Below, in pieces: positions 9,224 to 17,403 of a DNA stretch of 64,000 nucleotides. This DNA is from Defluviitalea phaphyphila. Its GTDB lineage: Bacteria; Bacillota; Clostridia; Lachnospirales; Defluviitaleaceae. The DNA lies in the NCBI RefSeq assembly GCF_001466305.1, contig NZ_JWID01000001.1, positions 124,001-188,000 on the forward strand, in the 5' to 3' direction. A program made the position numbers and the translations under genes. Under the pieces are notes generated by a model that was not told the origin of the DNA, did no database searches, and worked only from the letters and a program-made list of their open reading frames with translations. Each line of letters starts with the position of its first letter. The stretch's first letter is position 1.

Positions 9224-9652
9224 TTATTTTATAACACCTTTTCTAATAATAATATTTGCAAATCTTTCTGTTTCACCTGTAGCTACAATAGCATAGGCTT
9301 TTGAAGCTCTGTCATAAAATTCTTGTCTATCTAAATAATTAATATCAATTGTAAAATCCTCCGTTGCATTTTGAGCAATAGTTTTATATTCATTAGAAAT
9401 ATCACCTTTATAATCACTATTTGGAGGAATTTTCATTAATGTAACCGGTTCTTTTATATAATCTAAGGGAAATAATTTTAATATATCTTCTAATAAAGGC
9501 TTTATTCTCATTCCATCGTATCTTATAAGCCTTTTTGCATGTGAAGCACTTGGAAAATTTCTATCTCCTAATACAATTTCATCTCCATGTCCCATTTCCA
9601 TTAAAATCTTAACTAGCTCTGGTGAAAGACTAGCAGGTATACACTTAAGCAT
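9224..9652 (-). CDS. fucU: FucU/RbsD-family sugar mutarotase
   Basis: The 142-residue protein matches the RbsD/FucU fold. It begins MLKCIPASLSPELVKILMEMGHGDEIVLGDRNFP, where the His in GHGD is the conserved catalytic residue, and has YDG and the family-typical C-terminal AIVATGETERFANIIIRKGVI. These enzymes speed interconversion of sugar anomers or ring forms. No fucose isomerase, kinase or aldolase lies in the window, so the true substrate is probably the sugar or uronate imported by the adjoining TRAP system rather than fucose itself. It starts 21 bases after the dctM-like gene, with AGGGGTTG upstream of ATG 9652. Confidence 0.88.
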   Translation of the reverse strand: MLKCIPASLSPELVKILMEMGHGDEIVLGDRNFPSASHAKRLIRYDGMRIKPLLEDILKLFPLDYIKEPVTLMKIPPNSDYKGDISNEYKTIAQNATEDFTIDINYLDRQEFYDRASKAYAIVATGETERFANIIIRKGVIK

Positions 9653-9673
9653 AATTACAACCCCTATTCTATA

Positions 9674-10954
9674 TTAAGTCATTAAATTAGGTAAAAGCAT
9701 AACTATTTGTGGGAAATACGTTACTAATAATAATACGGCTACCATGGCTAAGAAAAAAGGAATAAACGCTTTAATAGATTCTGCTATACTTATTTCTGCT
9801 ATTCCACAAGATACAAATAAACAAACTCCTACAGGTGGGGTAAATAACCCTATTGCTAAATTCATAATCATTATTACTCCAAAATGAATTATGTCAATCC
9901 CTAGTGATGTAACAACTGGTAATAATATAGGTGTAAAAATTATAACAGCTGGACTTAAATCTAACCATGTTCCAACAAATAACAATAAAAGATTAATCAT
10001 TAAAAGAATTAAGAATGTATTATCAGTTATTCCTAAAATTAAGTTTGCTAACATTTTAGGAACTCCTTGGCTAGCAAAAAGCCAACCTAGGGAACTAGCT
10101 GTAGCGATCATAACTGCAACCATTCCTGTTGTTACAGCTACTTCTACAAAAATTCCTCCTATATCAGATAATTTAAGCTCTCTATAATATAATGTTCCAA
10201 GAAGAAATGAATATAATGCTGCAATCCCTGCTGCTTCTGTTGGAGTGAAAAATCCACTTATAATTCCACCTAAGATAATAATGATTGTCATTACTGCTGG
10301 AATACTTTTAATTACTATTTTTATAGCATCTCTTACAGGAATTTTAGTATCTACTGGATAATTTCGTTGTCTAGTAATTATATATGTAACAAGCATTAAA
10401 GCTAAACCAACTAATATCCCTGGAATCATTCCTCCTAGGAATAATTTTGCAATAGATGCTCCAGAAGCAACCCCGTATACTACCATTGGAATACTTGGTG
10501 GTATTAATACTCCTATTGTAGAAGATGTTGCCGTAACGGCAACAGAAAAATCTCTATCATAACCATTATCAATCATAGTAGGAATTAAAATTCCTCCTAC
10601 GGAAGCAGTATCAGATGTTGCTGATCCTGTTATTCCTGCAAAAAACATACTTGAAACAATATTAATATAAGCTAGTCCACCTCTTAAAAATCCTACCATT
10701 ACTCTAGATAAATTTATTAAGTCTGTAGTTATTCCTCCAAGAGCCATAAATCTTCCTGCTAAAATAAATAGAGGAACTGCAATTAATGTAAAAGAATCCA
10801 TCCCTACATACATTCTTTGAACGCTTACAATCATAGGAACAGCCCCATTGGTAACAGCCATTCCAACCATTGCAGCAAGTCCTGTACATATGGCTATAGG
10901 CACATTAATAAACATTAAACCAATCATTACAATAAATGATATTAAAGCTACCAT
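9674..10954 (-). CDS. dctM: TRAP transporter large permease (DctM)
   Basis: This 426-residue integral membrane protein has about 12-13 hydrophobic segments typical of DctM, the channel-forming subunit that drives solute import with a sodium gradient. Family motifs include SVQRMYVGMDSFTLIAVPLFILAG near residue 45-65, FAGITGSATSDTASVGGILIP near 105-125 and NLAIGLFTPPVGVCLFV near 365-380. It works with the small permease (11005-11484) and the DctP binding protein (11515-12576) immediately upstream in the same operon. Length and topology are standard. AAAGGCG precedes ATG 10954. Confidence 0.95.
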   Translation of the reverse strand: MVALISFIVMIGLMFINVPIAICTGLAAMVGMAVTNGAVPMIVSVQRMYVGMDSFTLIAVPLFILAGRFMALGGITTDLINLSRVMVGFLRGGLAYINIVSSMFFAGITGSATSDTASVGGILIPTMIDNGYDRDFSVAVTATSSTIGVLIPPSIPMVVYGVASGASIAKLFLGGMIPGILVGLALMLVTYIITRQRNYPVDTKIPVRDAIKIVIKSIPAVMTIIIILGGIISGFFTPTEAAGIAALYSFLLGTLYYRELKLSDIGGIFVEVAVTTGMVAVMIATASSLGWLFASQGVPKMLANLILGITDNTFLILLMINLLLLFVGTWLDLSPAVIIFTPILLPVVTSLGIDIIHFGVIMIMNLAIGLFTPPVGVCLFVSCGIAEISIAESIKAFIPFFLAMVAVLLLVTYFPQIVMLLPNLMT

Positions 10955-11004
10955 AACTATTCGCCTTTCTTAATTAAATTATTATAAATGATTTTATAAA
11001 TTGC

Positions 11005-11484
11005 TTACATTTTATGTGATTTTGATTTAAACATTTCAATTAAAAAGTACACTGCTAATATCAAAAACAAAATGCCCGTAATAGGAATAACAGCATAGAA
11101 ATATGACATTGGAATTCTAAGAACTGATGCTAATTGTTTATGCATAATTTTAGTTACTTGTATTCCATAGAATGCTAACGCAAAACCAAAACATCCAATC
11201 AATATATATATGATAATTTCGTTTATAAACTTAGCTGTTTTACTAAATTTATTAGCAAAATAGTCTATTCCTAAATGGGCTTTCTTCTTCATTGCAATAC
11301 TGCTTCCTAAAAAACAAAACCACATAAAAGTAATACGAGATAATTCTTCAGTCCAAGCAAATGGAACTTTCATAAAAGTTCTTGAAAATATTTGTAACAA
11401 AATAGTTAATACCATGATTATCCCTATTACTTTTATTACATTTTCAATTATAATGTCATATAATATATGTATTATTTTTCCCAT
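11005..11484 (-). CDS. dctQ: TRAP transporter small permease (DctQ)
   Basis: A 159-residue protein with four hydrophobic helices, the DctQ pattern. The motif FAWTEELSRITFMWFCFLGSSIAMKKKAHLGID (near residues 39-71) is the classic DctQ signature, with the conserved TEE-R and acidic/His tail. It pairs with DctM in the membrane. The gene lies 30 bases past dctP and 50 before dctM. AGGAGAG precedes ATG 11484. Nothing is unusual in length or composition. Confidence 0.95.
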   Translation of the reverse strand: MGKIIHILYDIIIENVIKVIGIIMVLTILLQIFSRTFMKVPFAWTEELSRITFMWFCFLGSSIAMKKKAHLGIDYFANKFSKTAKFINEIIIYILIGCFGFALAFYGIQVTKIMHKQLASVLRIPMSYFYAVIPITGILFLILAVYFLIEMFKSKSHKM

Positions 11485-11514
11485 ACTTAATTCTCTCCTA
11501 GAATTTAATTCTAT

Positions 11515-12576
11515 TTATTTCATAAATGCATCTATAATATCTTGTCCAATTTTATCTGCATATTCATCATATAGAGGTTGTAATTTTTCAATAAATGAAG
11601 ATTTATCTGGAACTTCTACTATAGTCATTCCTTCAGCTTCTAAAGCTTCTAAAGTTTCTTCTAAGCTCTCTGCATCTAATTGTTGAGCATAAACCCCTGC
11701 TTCAGCTGCCTTTTCTAAAACAATTGTTCTAAGATCTTCTGGTAAACTATCTAAGAAATTTTTATCAATTGCAATTACATTAGGTGTACAAAAATGTTCT
11801 GTTAAAGATAAATATTGTGTTACTTCATATTCTTTTTGAGCTAATATAATAGCTGGTGCATTTTCTGCTGCATCAACTACGCCTGTTTGTAATGCCATAT
11901 ATCTTTCAGATGCTGCAACTGGTACAGCAGTAGCCTCTAATAATTCCATAGTTCTAATCATAATTGGACTATCCATAACCCTGATTTTTAATCCTTTAAA
12001 ATCTGAAACATCAGTAATTGGACCTTTAGAGCTATATACACTTCTTGGAGCACGAATCATCCATCCACCTATAACTATATTAGTCTTTTCTTCAAGTTTT
12101 TTAGATAATATTTCTCCAATACCAGATTCTATTACTTCTCTTGCATGGTCCATCCCTTTTACTACATAAGGTAAATCAAAAACCATAAAGGAATCATCTA
12201 TAGAATTTAATACAGATGTATTAATTTCTGCTGCTTGAATACTTCCCATTTGTAAACTAGATATGTAATCCTTATGGTCTCCTAATTGTCCACTATCAAA
12301 TACTTGTACATCGATTCTTCCATCTGTAGCTTTTTCTACCTCTTCTTCAAAATAATAAAAAGCTTTTACATTATTATCATCTAGGTTACTTGGAGATGCC
12401 ATCTTGAGTACAAATTCACCTTTTTGAACATTACTATTTTCTGTTTGTTCAGTTCCTTCATTTGAACTAGTATTATTAGTATCTTCTTTTTGTGAACTAC
12501 CACATGCAGCCAAAGATGTTATAAGTGCTACCATTACAAATAAAGTTGTAATCATTTTTAACTTTCTTATTTTCAT
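11515..12576 (-). CDS. dctP: TRAP transporter solute-binding lipoprotein (DctP)
   Basis: A 353-residue extracytoplasmic binding protein. It has a lipoprotein signal peptide ending LAAC (cysteine at about residue 25), then a serine/threonine-rich linker and the DctP fold. The conserved arginine segment FKGLKIRVMDSP, which salt-bridges a carboxylate in family members, is present, as is AASERYMALQTGVVDAAEN. This indicates an acidic ligand such as a uronate or aldonate. The start is ATG 12576: AAGGGGGA lies 6-7 bases upstream, while ATG 12603 has no Shine-Dalgarno site and overlaps the operator palindrome. It is the first gene of the TRAP-mutarotase-dehydratase operon. Confidence 0.94.
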   Translation of the reverse strand: MKIRKLKMITTLFVMVALITSLAACGSSQKEDTNNTSSNEGTEQTENSNVQKGEFVLKMASPSNLDDNNVKAFYYFEEEVEKATDGRIDVQVFDSGQLGDHKDYISSLQMGSIQAAEINTSVLNSIDDSFMVFDLPYVVKGMDHAREVIESGIGEILSKKLEEKTNIVIGGWMIRAPRSVYSSKGPITDVSDFKGLKIRVMDSPIMIRTMELLEATAVPVAASERYMALQTGVVDAAENAPAIILAQKEYEVTQYLSLTEHFCTPNVIAIDKNFLDSLPEDLRTIVLEKAAEAGVYAQQLDAESLEETLEALEAEGMTIVEVPDKSSFIEKLQPLYDEYADKIGQDIIDAFMK

Positions 12577-12602
12577 AAAAATCCCCCTTGAATTTATTTT
12601 CA

Positions 12603-12640
12603 TTAATTCGATACATGTAATAAAACATGTATCGAATTAA
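12603..12640. promoter_or_regulatory. Operator palindrome over the TRAP operon start site
   Basis: A perfect 16-base inverted repeat (TTAATTCGATACATGT at 12603-12618 and its complement at 12625-12640) has a 6-base centre. It directly follows the -10 box, so a bound protein would block initiation. Its core, ACATGTTT-N5-CATGTAT read on the minus strand, recurs at 14084-14103 before the divergent regulator gene, which points to that regulator as the binder. Confidence 0.8.
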
Positions 12641-12668
12641 TTGTAGCATATCTAACAATAGAAATCAA
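12640..12668 (-). promoter_or_regulatory. Promoter of the TRAP operon
   Basis: TTGATT (12663-12668) and TACAAT (12640-12645) on the minus strand are separated by 17 bp. Transcription should start inside the palindrome at 12603-12640. Confidence 0.7.
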
Positions 12669-12693
12669 TATTTTTTTATTTTTTTGTGCATTT

Positions 12694-13833
12694 TTATTTA
12701 CTTATATTAATTGCTTTTACTAATAATTCGTTGTCTACTGGTCTAGGATTACATGTTATGTGACCTGTAGAATTTTTAATGTTTTCTAATACTTCGTCCA
12801 TATCTAAGTTTTCAGGTAAATATGGAGTTAAACTATCTGGAGCATTAATTGCACTTCTGATTTCTTTAACTCTTTCAATTGCTAATTTCCCATTTTCTAA
12901 GTCGGATTTATTATAATCATATACTCCTAAAGCTTTTGCAATCTCTGCATATTTCTTTGTTGAATATTCAAGATTTAATTCCATAGCTGTTGGAAGAAGT
13001 ATGGAGCATGCTTCTCCATGAGGAATTTTAAACATAGCTCCAACAGGCTGAGCTATTATGTGAGCTATTCCTATTCCTGCTACTAACGCACATCCACCTA
13101 AGTAACTTCCTATAAGCATTCCCATTCTGGCGTCTATATTTTCTGGTTCATTACAACAAGTAATTAAATTTTTATTAATTAGCTCAATTGCTTTTAAACT
13201 ATACATTTCTGAAAAATAATTTGCATTTAAAGAAACATAAGATTCTATAGCATGACTTAGAGCGTCCATTCCAGTTGCAGCTGTAATTTTTTTATTTAAT
13301 CCAACTGTTAAAGTAGGATCTAAAATTACTATATCTGCAATCATATTATTATGATAAACGCTCTTTTTTAATTTATTATAGTTATTAGTGACAACACTAA
13401 CTTTTGTAGCTTCTGAACCTGTTCCAGCAGTTGTAGGGATAGAAATTAACATAGGGCAAGGTTGTGTAACTTGCTTCCCTTCCATTTGATACTGTTCTAT
13501 AAGTCCACCATTAGTACTAAGCATTCCTATAGCTTTTGCAGCATCTAATACACTTCCACCACCTACTGCAACAACACTATCACATTTTTGTTCTAAGTAA
13601 ATATCTCTTCCTCCATTAATAATAAATAAATCTGGTTCTGTTTTTACAGTATAAGGGAAGAATTCAACATTTGCATCTGTTAATTTTTTCATTATGTTTT
13701 TACAAATAGGATTTGTTTCATCAAACATTACTAAAAACGGTTTTTTTAGCTTATTTGTTTCTAAAATATTAGGTAACTCTTCAATAGAATTTTCTCCATA
13801 AAACACTTGTCTGTTATTTAATAGTTCTAACAC
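12694..13833 (-). CDS. Iron-containing alcohol dehydrogenase (group III)
   Basis: A 379-residue NAD(P)-dependent dehydrogenase. The nucleotide-binding motif GGGSVLDAAKAIG lies near residues 82-94. The metal-site region is ATGMDALSHAIESYVS, followed by AHIIAQPVGAMFKIPHGEACS, giving the Asp/His ligands. It may reduce an aldehyde or keto group of a sugar-acid intermediate. Lactaldehyde reduction (FucO-like) is an alternative. GTG 13833 is the likely start: AAAGGAG sits 9 bases upstream and the product then begins MLELLNNRQVFYGENSIEEL, as in family members. The ATG at 13890 lies in the -10 box. It sits between the TRAP operon and the divergent regulator. Confidence 0.9.
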   Translation of the reverse strand: MLELLNNRQVFYGENSIEELPNILETNKLKKPFLVMFDETNPICKNIMKKLTDANVEFFPYTVKTEPDLFIINGGRDIYLEQKCDSVVAVGGGSVLDAAKAIGMLSTNGGLIEQYQMEGKQVTQPCPMLISIPTTAGTGSEATKVSVVTNNYNKLKKSVYHNNMIADIVILDPTLTVGLNKKITAATGMDALSHAIESYVSLNANYFSEMYSLKAIELINKNLITCCNEPENIDARMGMLIGSYLGGCALVAGIGIAHIIAQPVGAMFKIPHGEACSILLPTAMELNLEYSTKKYAEIAKALGVYDYNKSDLENGKLAIERVKEIRSAINAPDSLTPYLPENLDMDEVLENIKNSTGHITCNPRPVDNELLVKAINISK

Positions 13834-13873
13834 CTGATACATCTCCTTTAAAATATTGTTACTTGTATTTAAA

Positions 13874-13879
13874 ACATGT
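13874..13879. promoter_or_regulatory. Operator-like half-site downstream of the dehydrogenase start site
   Basis: ACATGT occurs just after the predicted transcription start of the iron dehydrogenase gene, in the same place relative to the promoter as the full palindrome at 12603-12640. The second arm is shifted by one base and weak, so binding is uncertain. Confidence 0.35.
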
Positions 13880-13888
13880 TCCTTAAAC

Positions 13889-13917
13889 ATAATAGCTTAT
13901 TTTTTTATTTGTGTCAA
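13889..13917 (-). promoter_or_regulatory. Strong promoter of the iron dehydrogenase gene
   Basis: TTGACA (13912-13917) and TATTAT (13889-13894) on the minus strand have a 17-bp spacer. The -10 box overlaps the ATG at 13890, ruling that codon out as a start and giving a leader of about 50 bases to GTG 13833. Confidence 0.8.
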
Positions 13918-14083
13918 TAATAATTTTGTTATTTATAATAAATTCATTGATTAAATTTTGCACTAAATTATATAATTATATTGTAATTTTGCTCATAATA
14001 TTTTCTAAAGTTATTTAATATTAATAATTATTTTACCAAAATATTACAATTATTTTTTAATTAAAATATTTATTTTAAAAATA

Positions 14084-14103
14084 ACATGTTTCTAATCATG
14101 TAT
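14084..14103. promoter_or_regulatory. Operator upstream of the GntR/LacI regulator gene
   Basis: ACATGTTTCTAATCATGTAT matches the core of the TRAP operator in both outer arms with identical spacing, ACATGTTT-N5-CATGTAT. It ends 10 bases before the -35 box of the regulator's promoter, suggesting autoregulation. Confidence 0.65.
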
Positions 14104-14113
14104 TGTACTAAAC

Positions 14114-14142
14114 TTGAATTTTAAAAAAATATTTTGTATAAT
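14114..14142 (+). promoter_or_regulatory. Promoter of the GntR/LacI regulator gene
   Basis: TTGAAT (14114-14119) and TATAAT (14137-14142) are spaced by 17 bp. The position excludes the in-frame TTG at 14134 as a translation start. Confidence 0.7.
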
Positions 14143-14172
14143 AAAAAAAAATATATTAGAAAGGTTATTTAT

Positions 14173-15276
14173 ATGACTACTAAAAAAAATGTAAAAAAAT
14201 ACAAATATATAACGGTATATCAAGACCTTTTAAATAAAATATTGACCGATATATTTCCTGTAAATTCTATGCTTCCCAGTGAAAAAGAACTAAAGAGTAT
14301 GTATTCAGTAGAGAGAACAACTGTAAGAAAAGCTCTTGACCTACTTGTAAAAGACGGGATAATAGAAAAACATCCTGGAGTAGGTGCTAAAGTTATTAGA
14401 AAGAAAAAAGTTGTAACTGAAAATTCTAATGATATAACAAATGATACTATTTTATTCTTTTTAGCTAAAACAAAAAATAATAATGACAGATTAACTCAAC
14501 CCTTTTATGCTTCTTTGTTTTATTACATAGAAAAAGATTTGCAAAATTTAGGATATAAAACTATATATTCAACCCTAAGCCCTAATGATAATATTAAAGA
14601 AATATTAAAAAAATATACTTATGCAGGCATAATATTTGCAAGTTTTGGAATATTGAAAGACCATATAGATTTTGTAGCTTCAACTAATATTCCCTTTGTT
14701 GTTGTAAATAATGATTATATGAATGGACTTACTGTTATGCCCGATAATTTTTTAGGTGGATATCTAGCTACAAAGCATTTAATTGAATTAGGGCATAAAA
14801 AAATAGGAGCTTTAAAAGGTTTAAGTAAAGATAAATCTTGTCAGGATAGACTACTGGGTTTTAAAGTAGCTTTACAAGAAAATAATATAGAATTTAATGA
14901 AGAATTCCAAAGATCTACTAATTGGGAAGCAGAATCAGGATATGAAAATATGAAAGATATGATCCTTAATAACAAAGAATTACCTACAGCTATCTTTGCT
15001 TTTAATGATGCTACTGCTCTAGGAGCCATCCGTGCAATAAATGAAATGGGACTAAAAGTCCCTGATGATATCAGTATAATTGGTTTTGATAATATATCAC
15101 AATCTGAATATGTTTTTCCACAACTTAGTACAATAGATACAAATGTTCAAACCATTAGTAAAACTGCAGTTTTATCTCTTTATGCAAAAATTAAAAAATT
15201 TGATCTTCCAAATATCAAAATGGTAGTACCTGTTACTTTAGTTGTTAGAGGTTCTACTGCAGAACCTAATAAATAA
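14173..15276 (+). CDS. AraR-like transcriptional regulator (GntR DNA-binding + LacI ligand domain)
   Basis: A 367-residue chimera of two families. An N-terminal GntR winged helix (about residues 10-80) contains SMLPSEKELKSMYSVERTTVRKALDLL and KDGIIEKHPGVGAKV. It joins a LacI/periplasmic-binding-like sensor domain (about 95-360) with HLIELGHKKIGALKG and ELPTAIFAFNDATALGAI. This layout is that of AraR, a sugar-responsive repressor in Firmicutes. ATG 14173 has AGAAAGG upstream. It is divergent from the iron dehydrogenase and TRAP operon, and a shared operator sequence appears at both. The effector is probably the imported sugar acid or a catabolite. That step is inference. Confidence 0.9.
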   Translation: MTTKKNVKKYKYITVYQDLLNKILTDIFPVNSMLPSEKELKSMYSVERTTVRKALDLLVKDGIIEKHPGVGAKVIRKKKVVTENSNDITNDTILFFLAKTKNNNDRLTQPFYASLFYYIEKDLQNLGYKTIYSTLSPNDNIKEILKKYTYAGIIFASFGILKDHIDFVASTNIPFVVVNNDYMNGLTVMPDNFLGGYLATKHLIELGHKKIGALKGLSKDKSCQDRLLGFKVALQENNIEFNEEFQRSTNWEAESGYENMKDMILNNKELPTAIFAFNDATALGAIRAINEMGLKVPDDISIIGFDNISQSEYVFPQLSTIDTNVQTISKTAVLSLYAKIKKFDLPNIKMVVPVTLVVRGSTAEPNK

Positions 15277-15326
15277 CATTTCTAATACCATAAGCATCTC
15301 CCTTTTATTTTATAAATAAAATTTTT

Positions 15327-15376
15327 AAAACTGGCACTAATACTAAGTTTTATAATAGTATTAGTGCCAGTTTTTT
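15327..15376. terminator. Bidirectional terminator between regulator and ptsI
   Basis: A perfect 19-bp stem runs from 15327-15345 to 15356-15374 with a 10-base loop, with A and T runs on both flanks. It ends the plus-strand regulator gene and the convergent PTS operon. The last bases overlap the ptsI stop codon. Confidence 0.92.
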
Positions 15377-17099
15377 ATAATATTTCTTTATTTAATTTAA
15401 TTAAAGCCTCTTTAATTTCACTTCCTGAATTTAATAATAATATATTCCTAATATTTTCATCTAATTGTTTATTGGAAATAGATCTAATTATCCATTTTGC
15501 TTCCATTAGTAAATTAGGAGACATGCTTAATTCATTAACTCCAAAATATAACCACACTGGTATTAATAACGGATCAGAAGCAGCTTCTCCACAAATTCCT
15601 ACCCATTTATTATTATTTTTAGCAGCCTCTATTGTGTTTTTTATTAACCTTAATACTGCTGGATTATAAGGAGAATAAAGATTAGATACATGTTCGTTAA
15701 TTCTATCAACTGCCAGAGTATATTGAACTAGATCATTAGTTCCTATACTAAAAAAGTCTACTTCTTTAATAAATAAATCTGCTAAAACTGCTGTTGCAGG
15801 TGTTTCTATCATCATTCCAATTTCTATATTAGAATTAAAAGGTATATTCTCCTTTTCTAATTCTAATTTAGCTTTTTCTAGTAATTCCTTTGCCTTATTC
15901 AGCTCTTCCATAGAACAAATCATAGGAAACATAACTTTAAGATTTCCATATACGCTAGCTCTTAAAATAGCTCTTAACTGAGTTTTAAATATATCTTCCT
16001 TTTTTAGACATAATCTAATTGCTCTAAATCCAAGAAAAGGATTCATTTCTTTTGGCATTTCTAGGTAATCTAATTGTTTATCTCCACCAATGTCTAATGT
16101 TCGAATAATTACTGGTTTTTCTTTCATTAAAGTAGCAACAGATTTATATGCTTTAAATTGTTCTTCCTCAGAAGGTAAGCCTTCTTTCCCCATATATAAA
16201 AACTCTGTTCTAAATAATCCTATGCCACATCCTTCATTATCTAATACATATTTTGCCTCTTTAGGATTTCCTATATTTCCTGCTAATTCTATGGTAAAAC
16301 CATCTATAGTTTTGGCAGATTTCCCTTTAACTTGATTAATCTTTTTTATATACTCCTTATGCTCATCTAATTTATGTCCTAAAATTTGTAACTGTTCTTT
16401 TGTTGGATCTATATATATTTCCCCTGTACTTCCATCAAAAGCAACTTTTTGATTGTTGGACAACTTTTCTAATAAATTATTATTTACTCCAACAATAGCT
16501 GGAATTCCTAAAGTTTTTGCAAAAATCCCTGCATGAGATGTTTTGCCTCCTAATTCCGTAATAAATCCTAAAATTTTAGTAGTGTCCATTTGAGCTGTTT
16601 GAGAAGGAGTTAAATCCTCTGCAATTAATATTACAGGTTCTTCTATATGAGATAAATCTTCTTCTACATTCCCTGATAATATTTTTTGTAATCTTCCTTC
16701 TATATCTTGTAAATCAGCTGCCCTTTCTCGCATATATTCGTTATCCATTTGCTTAAATAATAATATTAAATTTTTCGTCACTTCATGTAAAGCATATTCA
16801 ACATTACAATTATTTTCTTCTATATAATTTTCAACTGATTTTACAAGTTCCATATCTTCTATCATCATTTTATGAGCATGAAAAACAGCCGCTTTTTCTT
16901 CTCCTAATGACTTTAAAGTTTTTTTATAAATAGCATCTATCTGGCGAATACCCTCTTTTCTAGCTTTTTCAAATCTCATTTTCTCTATATCTATATTTTC
17001 TATTGTTTTTTTACTAATTTCTTGCTTTGACTCCTTTAATATTAAAGCTTTTCCTATGGCAATCCCTGATGATACTGGTATTCCAGTTAGAGTCGTCAT
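15375..17099 (-). CDS. ptsI: PTS enzyme I (phosphoenolpyruvate-protein phosphotransferase)
   Basis: The 574-residue general PTS protein takes phosphate from PEP and passes it to HPr. The phosphorylated histidine is in GGKTSHAGIFAKTLGIPAIV at about residue 188. The PEP-binding TIM barrel follows, with LFRTEFLYM near 300, FSIGTNDLVQYTLAVDR near 450, and the active cysteine in GICGEAASDPLLIP near 500. Length is normal. AGGAGGAC precedes ATG 17099, 12 bases after the ptsH stop. Its place at the end of a hexitol PTS operon, rather than in a separate ptsHI operon, suggests that it may be a dedicated copy. Confidence 0.96.
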   Translation of the reverse strand: MTTLTGIPVSSGIAIGKALILKESKQEISKKTIENIDIEKMRFEKARKEGIRQIDAIYKKTLKSLGEEKAAVFHAHKMMIEDMELVKSVENYIEENNCNVEYALHEVTKNLILLFKQMDNEYMRERAADLQDIEGRLQKILSGNVEEDLSHIEEPVILIAEDLTPSQTAQMDTTKILGFITELGGKTSHAGIFAKTLGIPAIVGVNNNLLEKLSNNQKVAFDGSTGEIYIDPTKEQLQILGHKLDEHKEYIKKINQVKGKSAKTIDGFTIELAGNIGNPKEAKYVLDNEGCGIGLFRTEFLYMGKEGLPSEEEQFKAYKSVATLMKEKPVIIRTLDIGGDKQLDYLEMPKEMNPFLGFRAIRLCLKKEDIFKTQLRAILRASVYGNLKVMFPMICSMEELNKAKELLEKAKLELEKENIPFNSNIEIGMMIETPATAVLADLFIKEVDFFSIGTNDLVQYTLAVDRINEHVSNLYSPYNPAVLRLIKNTIEAAKNNNKWVGICGEAASDPLLIPVWLYFGVNELSMSPNLLMEAKWIIRSISNKQLDENIRNILLLNSGSEIKEALIKLNKEIL

Positions 17100-17111
17100 C
17101 TAAAAGTCCTC

Positions 17112-17384
17112 CTATTCACCAAATCCATTCTCAATTAATTCAGCCAATGCTTTTAAAGCTTTTTCTTCATCTAATCCATCAGCTGTTATTGTTATTTTAT
17201 CTCCTTTTGCAGCTCCCATGCTCATAATTGAAAGAATACTTTTGGGATTGCAAATTCTACTATTATCATCATTTTTTATTAATTGTAATTCACATTTATA
17301 TTTCATTGCTTCAGCTGCCAATAGTTGAGCAGGTCTAGCGTGAAGTCCTTGTTCATTTATTAAAGTAACTGTTTTTTTTATCAT
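17112..17384 (-). CDS. ptsH: PTS phosphocarrier protein HPr
   Basis: A 90-residue HPr with the catalytic histidine in QGLHARPAQLL (residue 16). The regulatory serine lies in the segment NPKSILSIMSMGAAKGD near residue 48, the site phosphorylated by HPr kinase in Firmicutes for CcpA-dependent catabolite control. It transfers phosphate from enzyme I to the EIIA domain encoded upstream. AGGAGGAA precedes ATG 17384. It lies between the dehydrogenase and ptsI genes in one operon. Confidence 0.96.
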   Translation of the reverse strand: MIKKTVTLINEQGLHARPAQLLAAEAMKYKCELQLIKNDDNSRICNPKSILSIMSMGAAKGDKITITADGLDEEKALKALAELIENGFGE

Positions 17385-17403
17385 TTTATGTTCCTCCTAT
17401 TAG

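Noticed and set aside
9224-9652. FucU and the iron dehydrogenase as evidence of an L-fucose pathway
   Set aside because: No fucose isomerase, kinase, aldolase or permease is present, and the TRAP system with its carboxylate-binding arginine points to an acid.
12577-12603. ATG 12603 as the start of dctP
   Set aside because: No ribosome site, and the codon lies in the operator palindrome at the transcript start. ATG 12576 has AAGGGGGA and gives a standard lipoprotein signal.
13834-13890. ATG 13890 as the start of the iron dehydrogenase
   Set aside because: It lies in the -10 box of a strong promoter and has no ribosome site. GTG 13833 has AAAGGAG upstream and fits family length.
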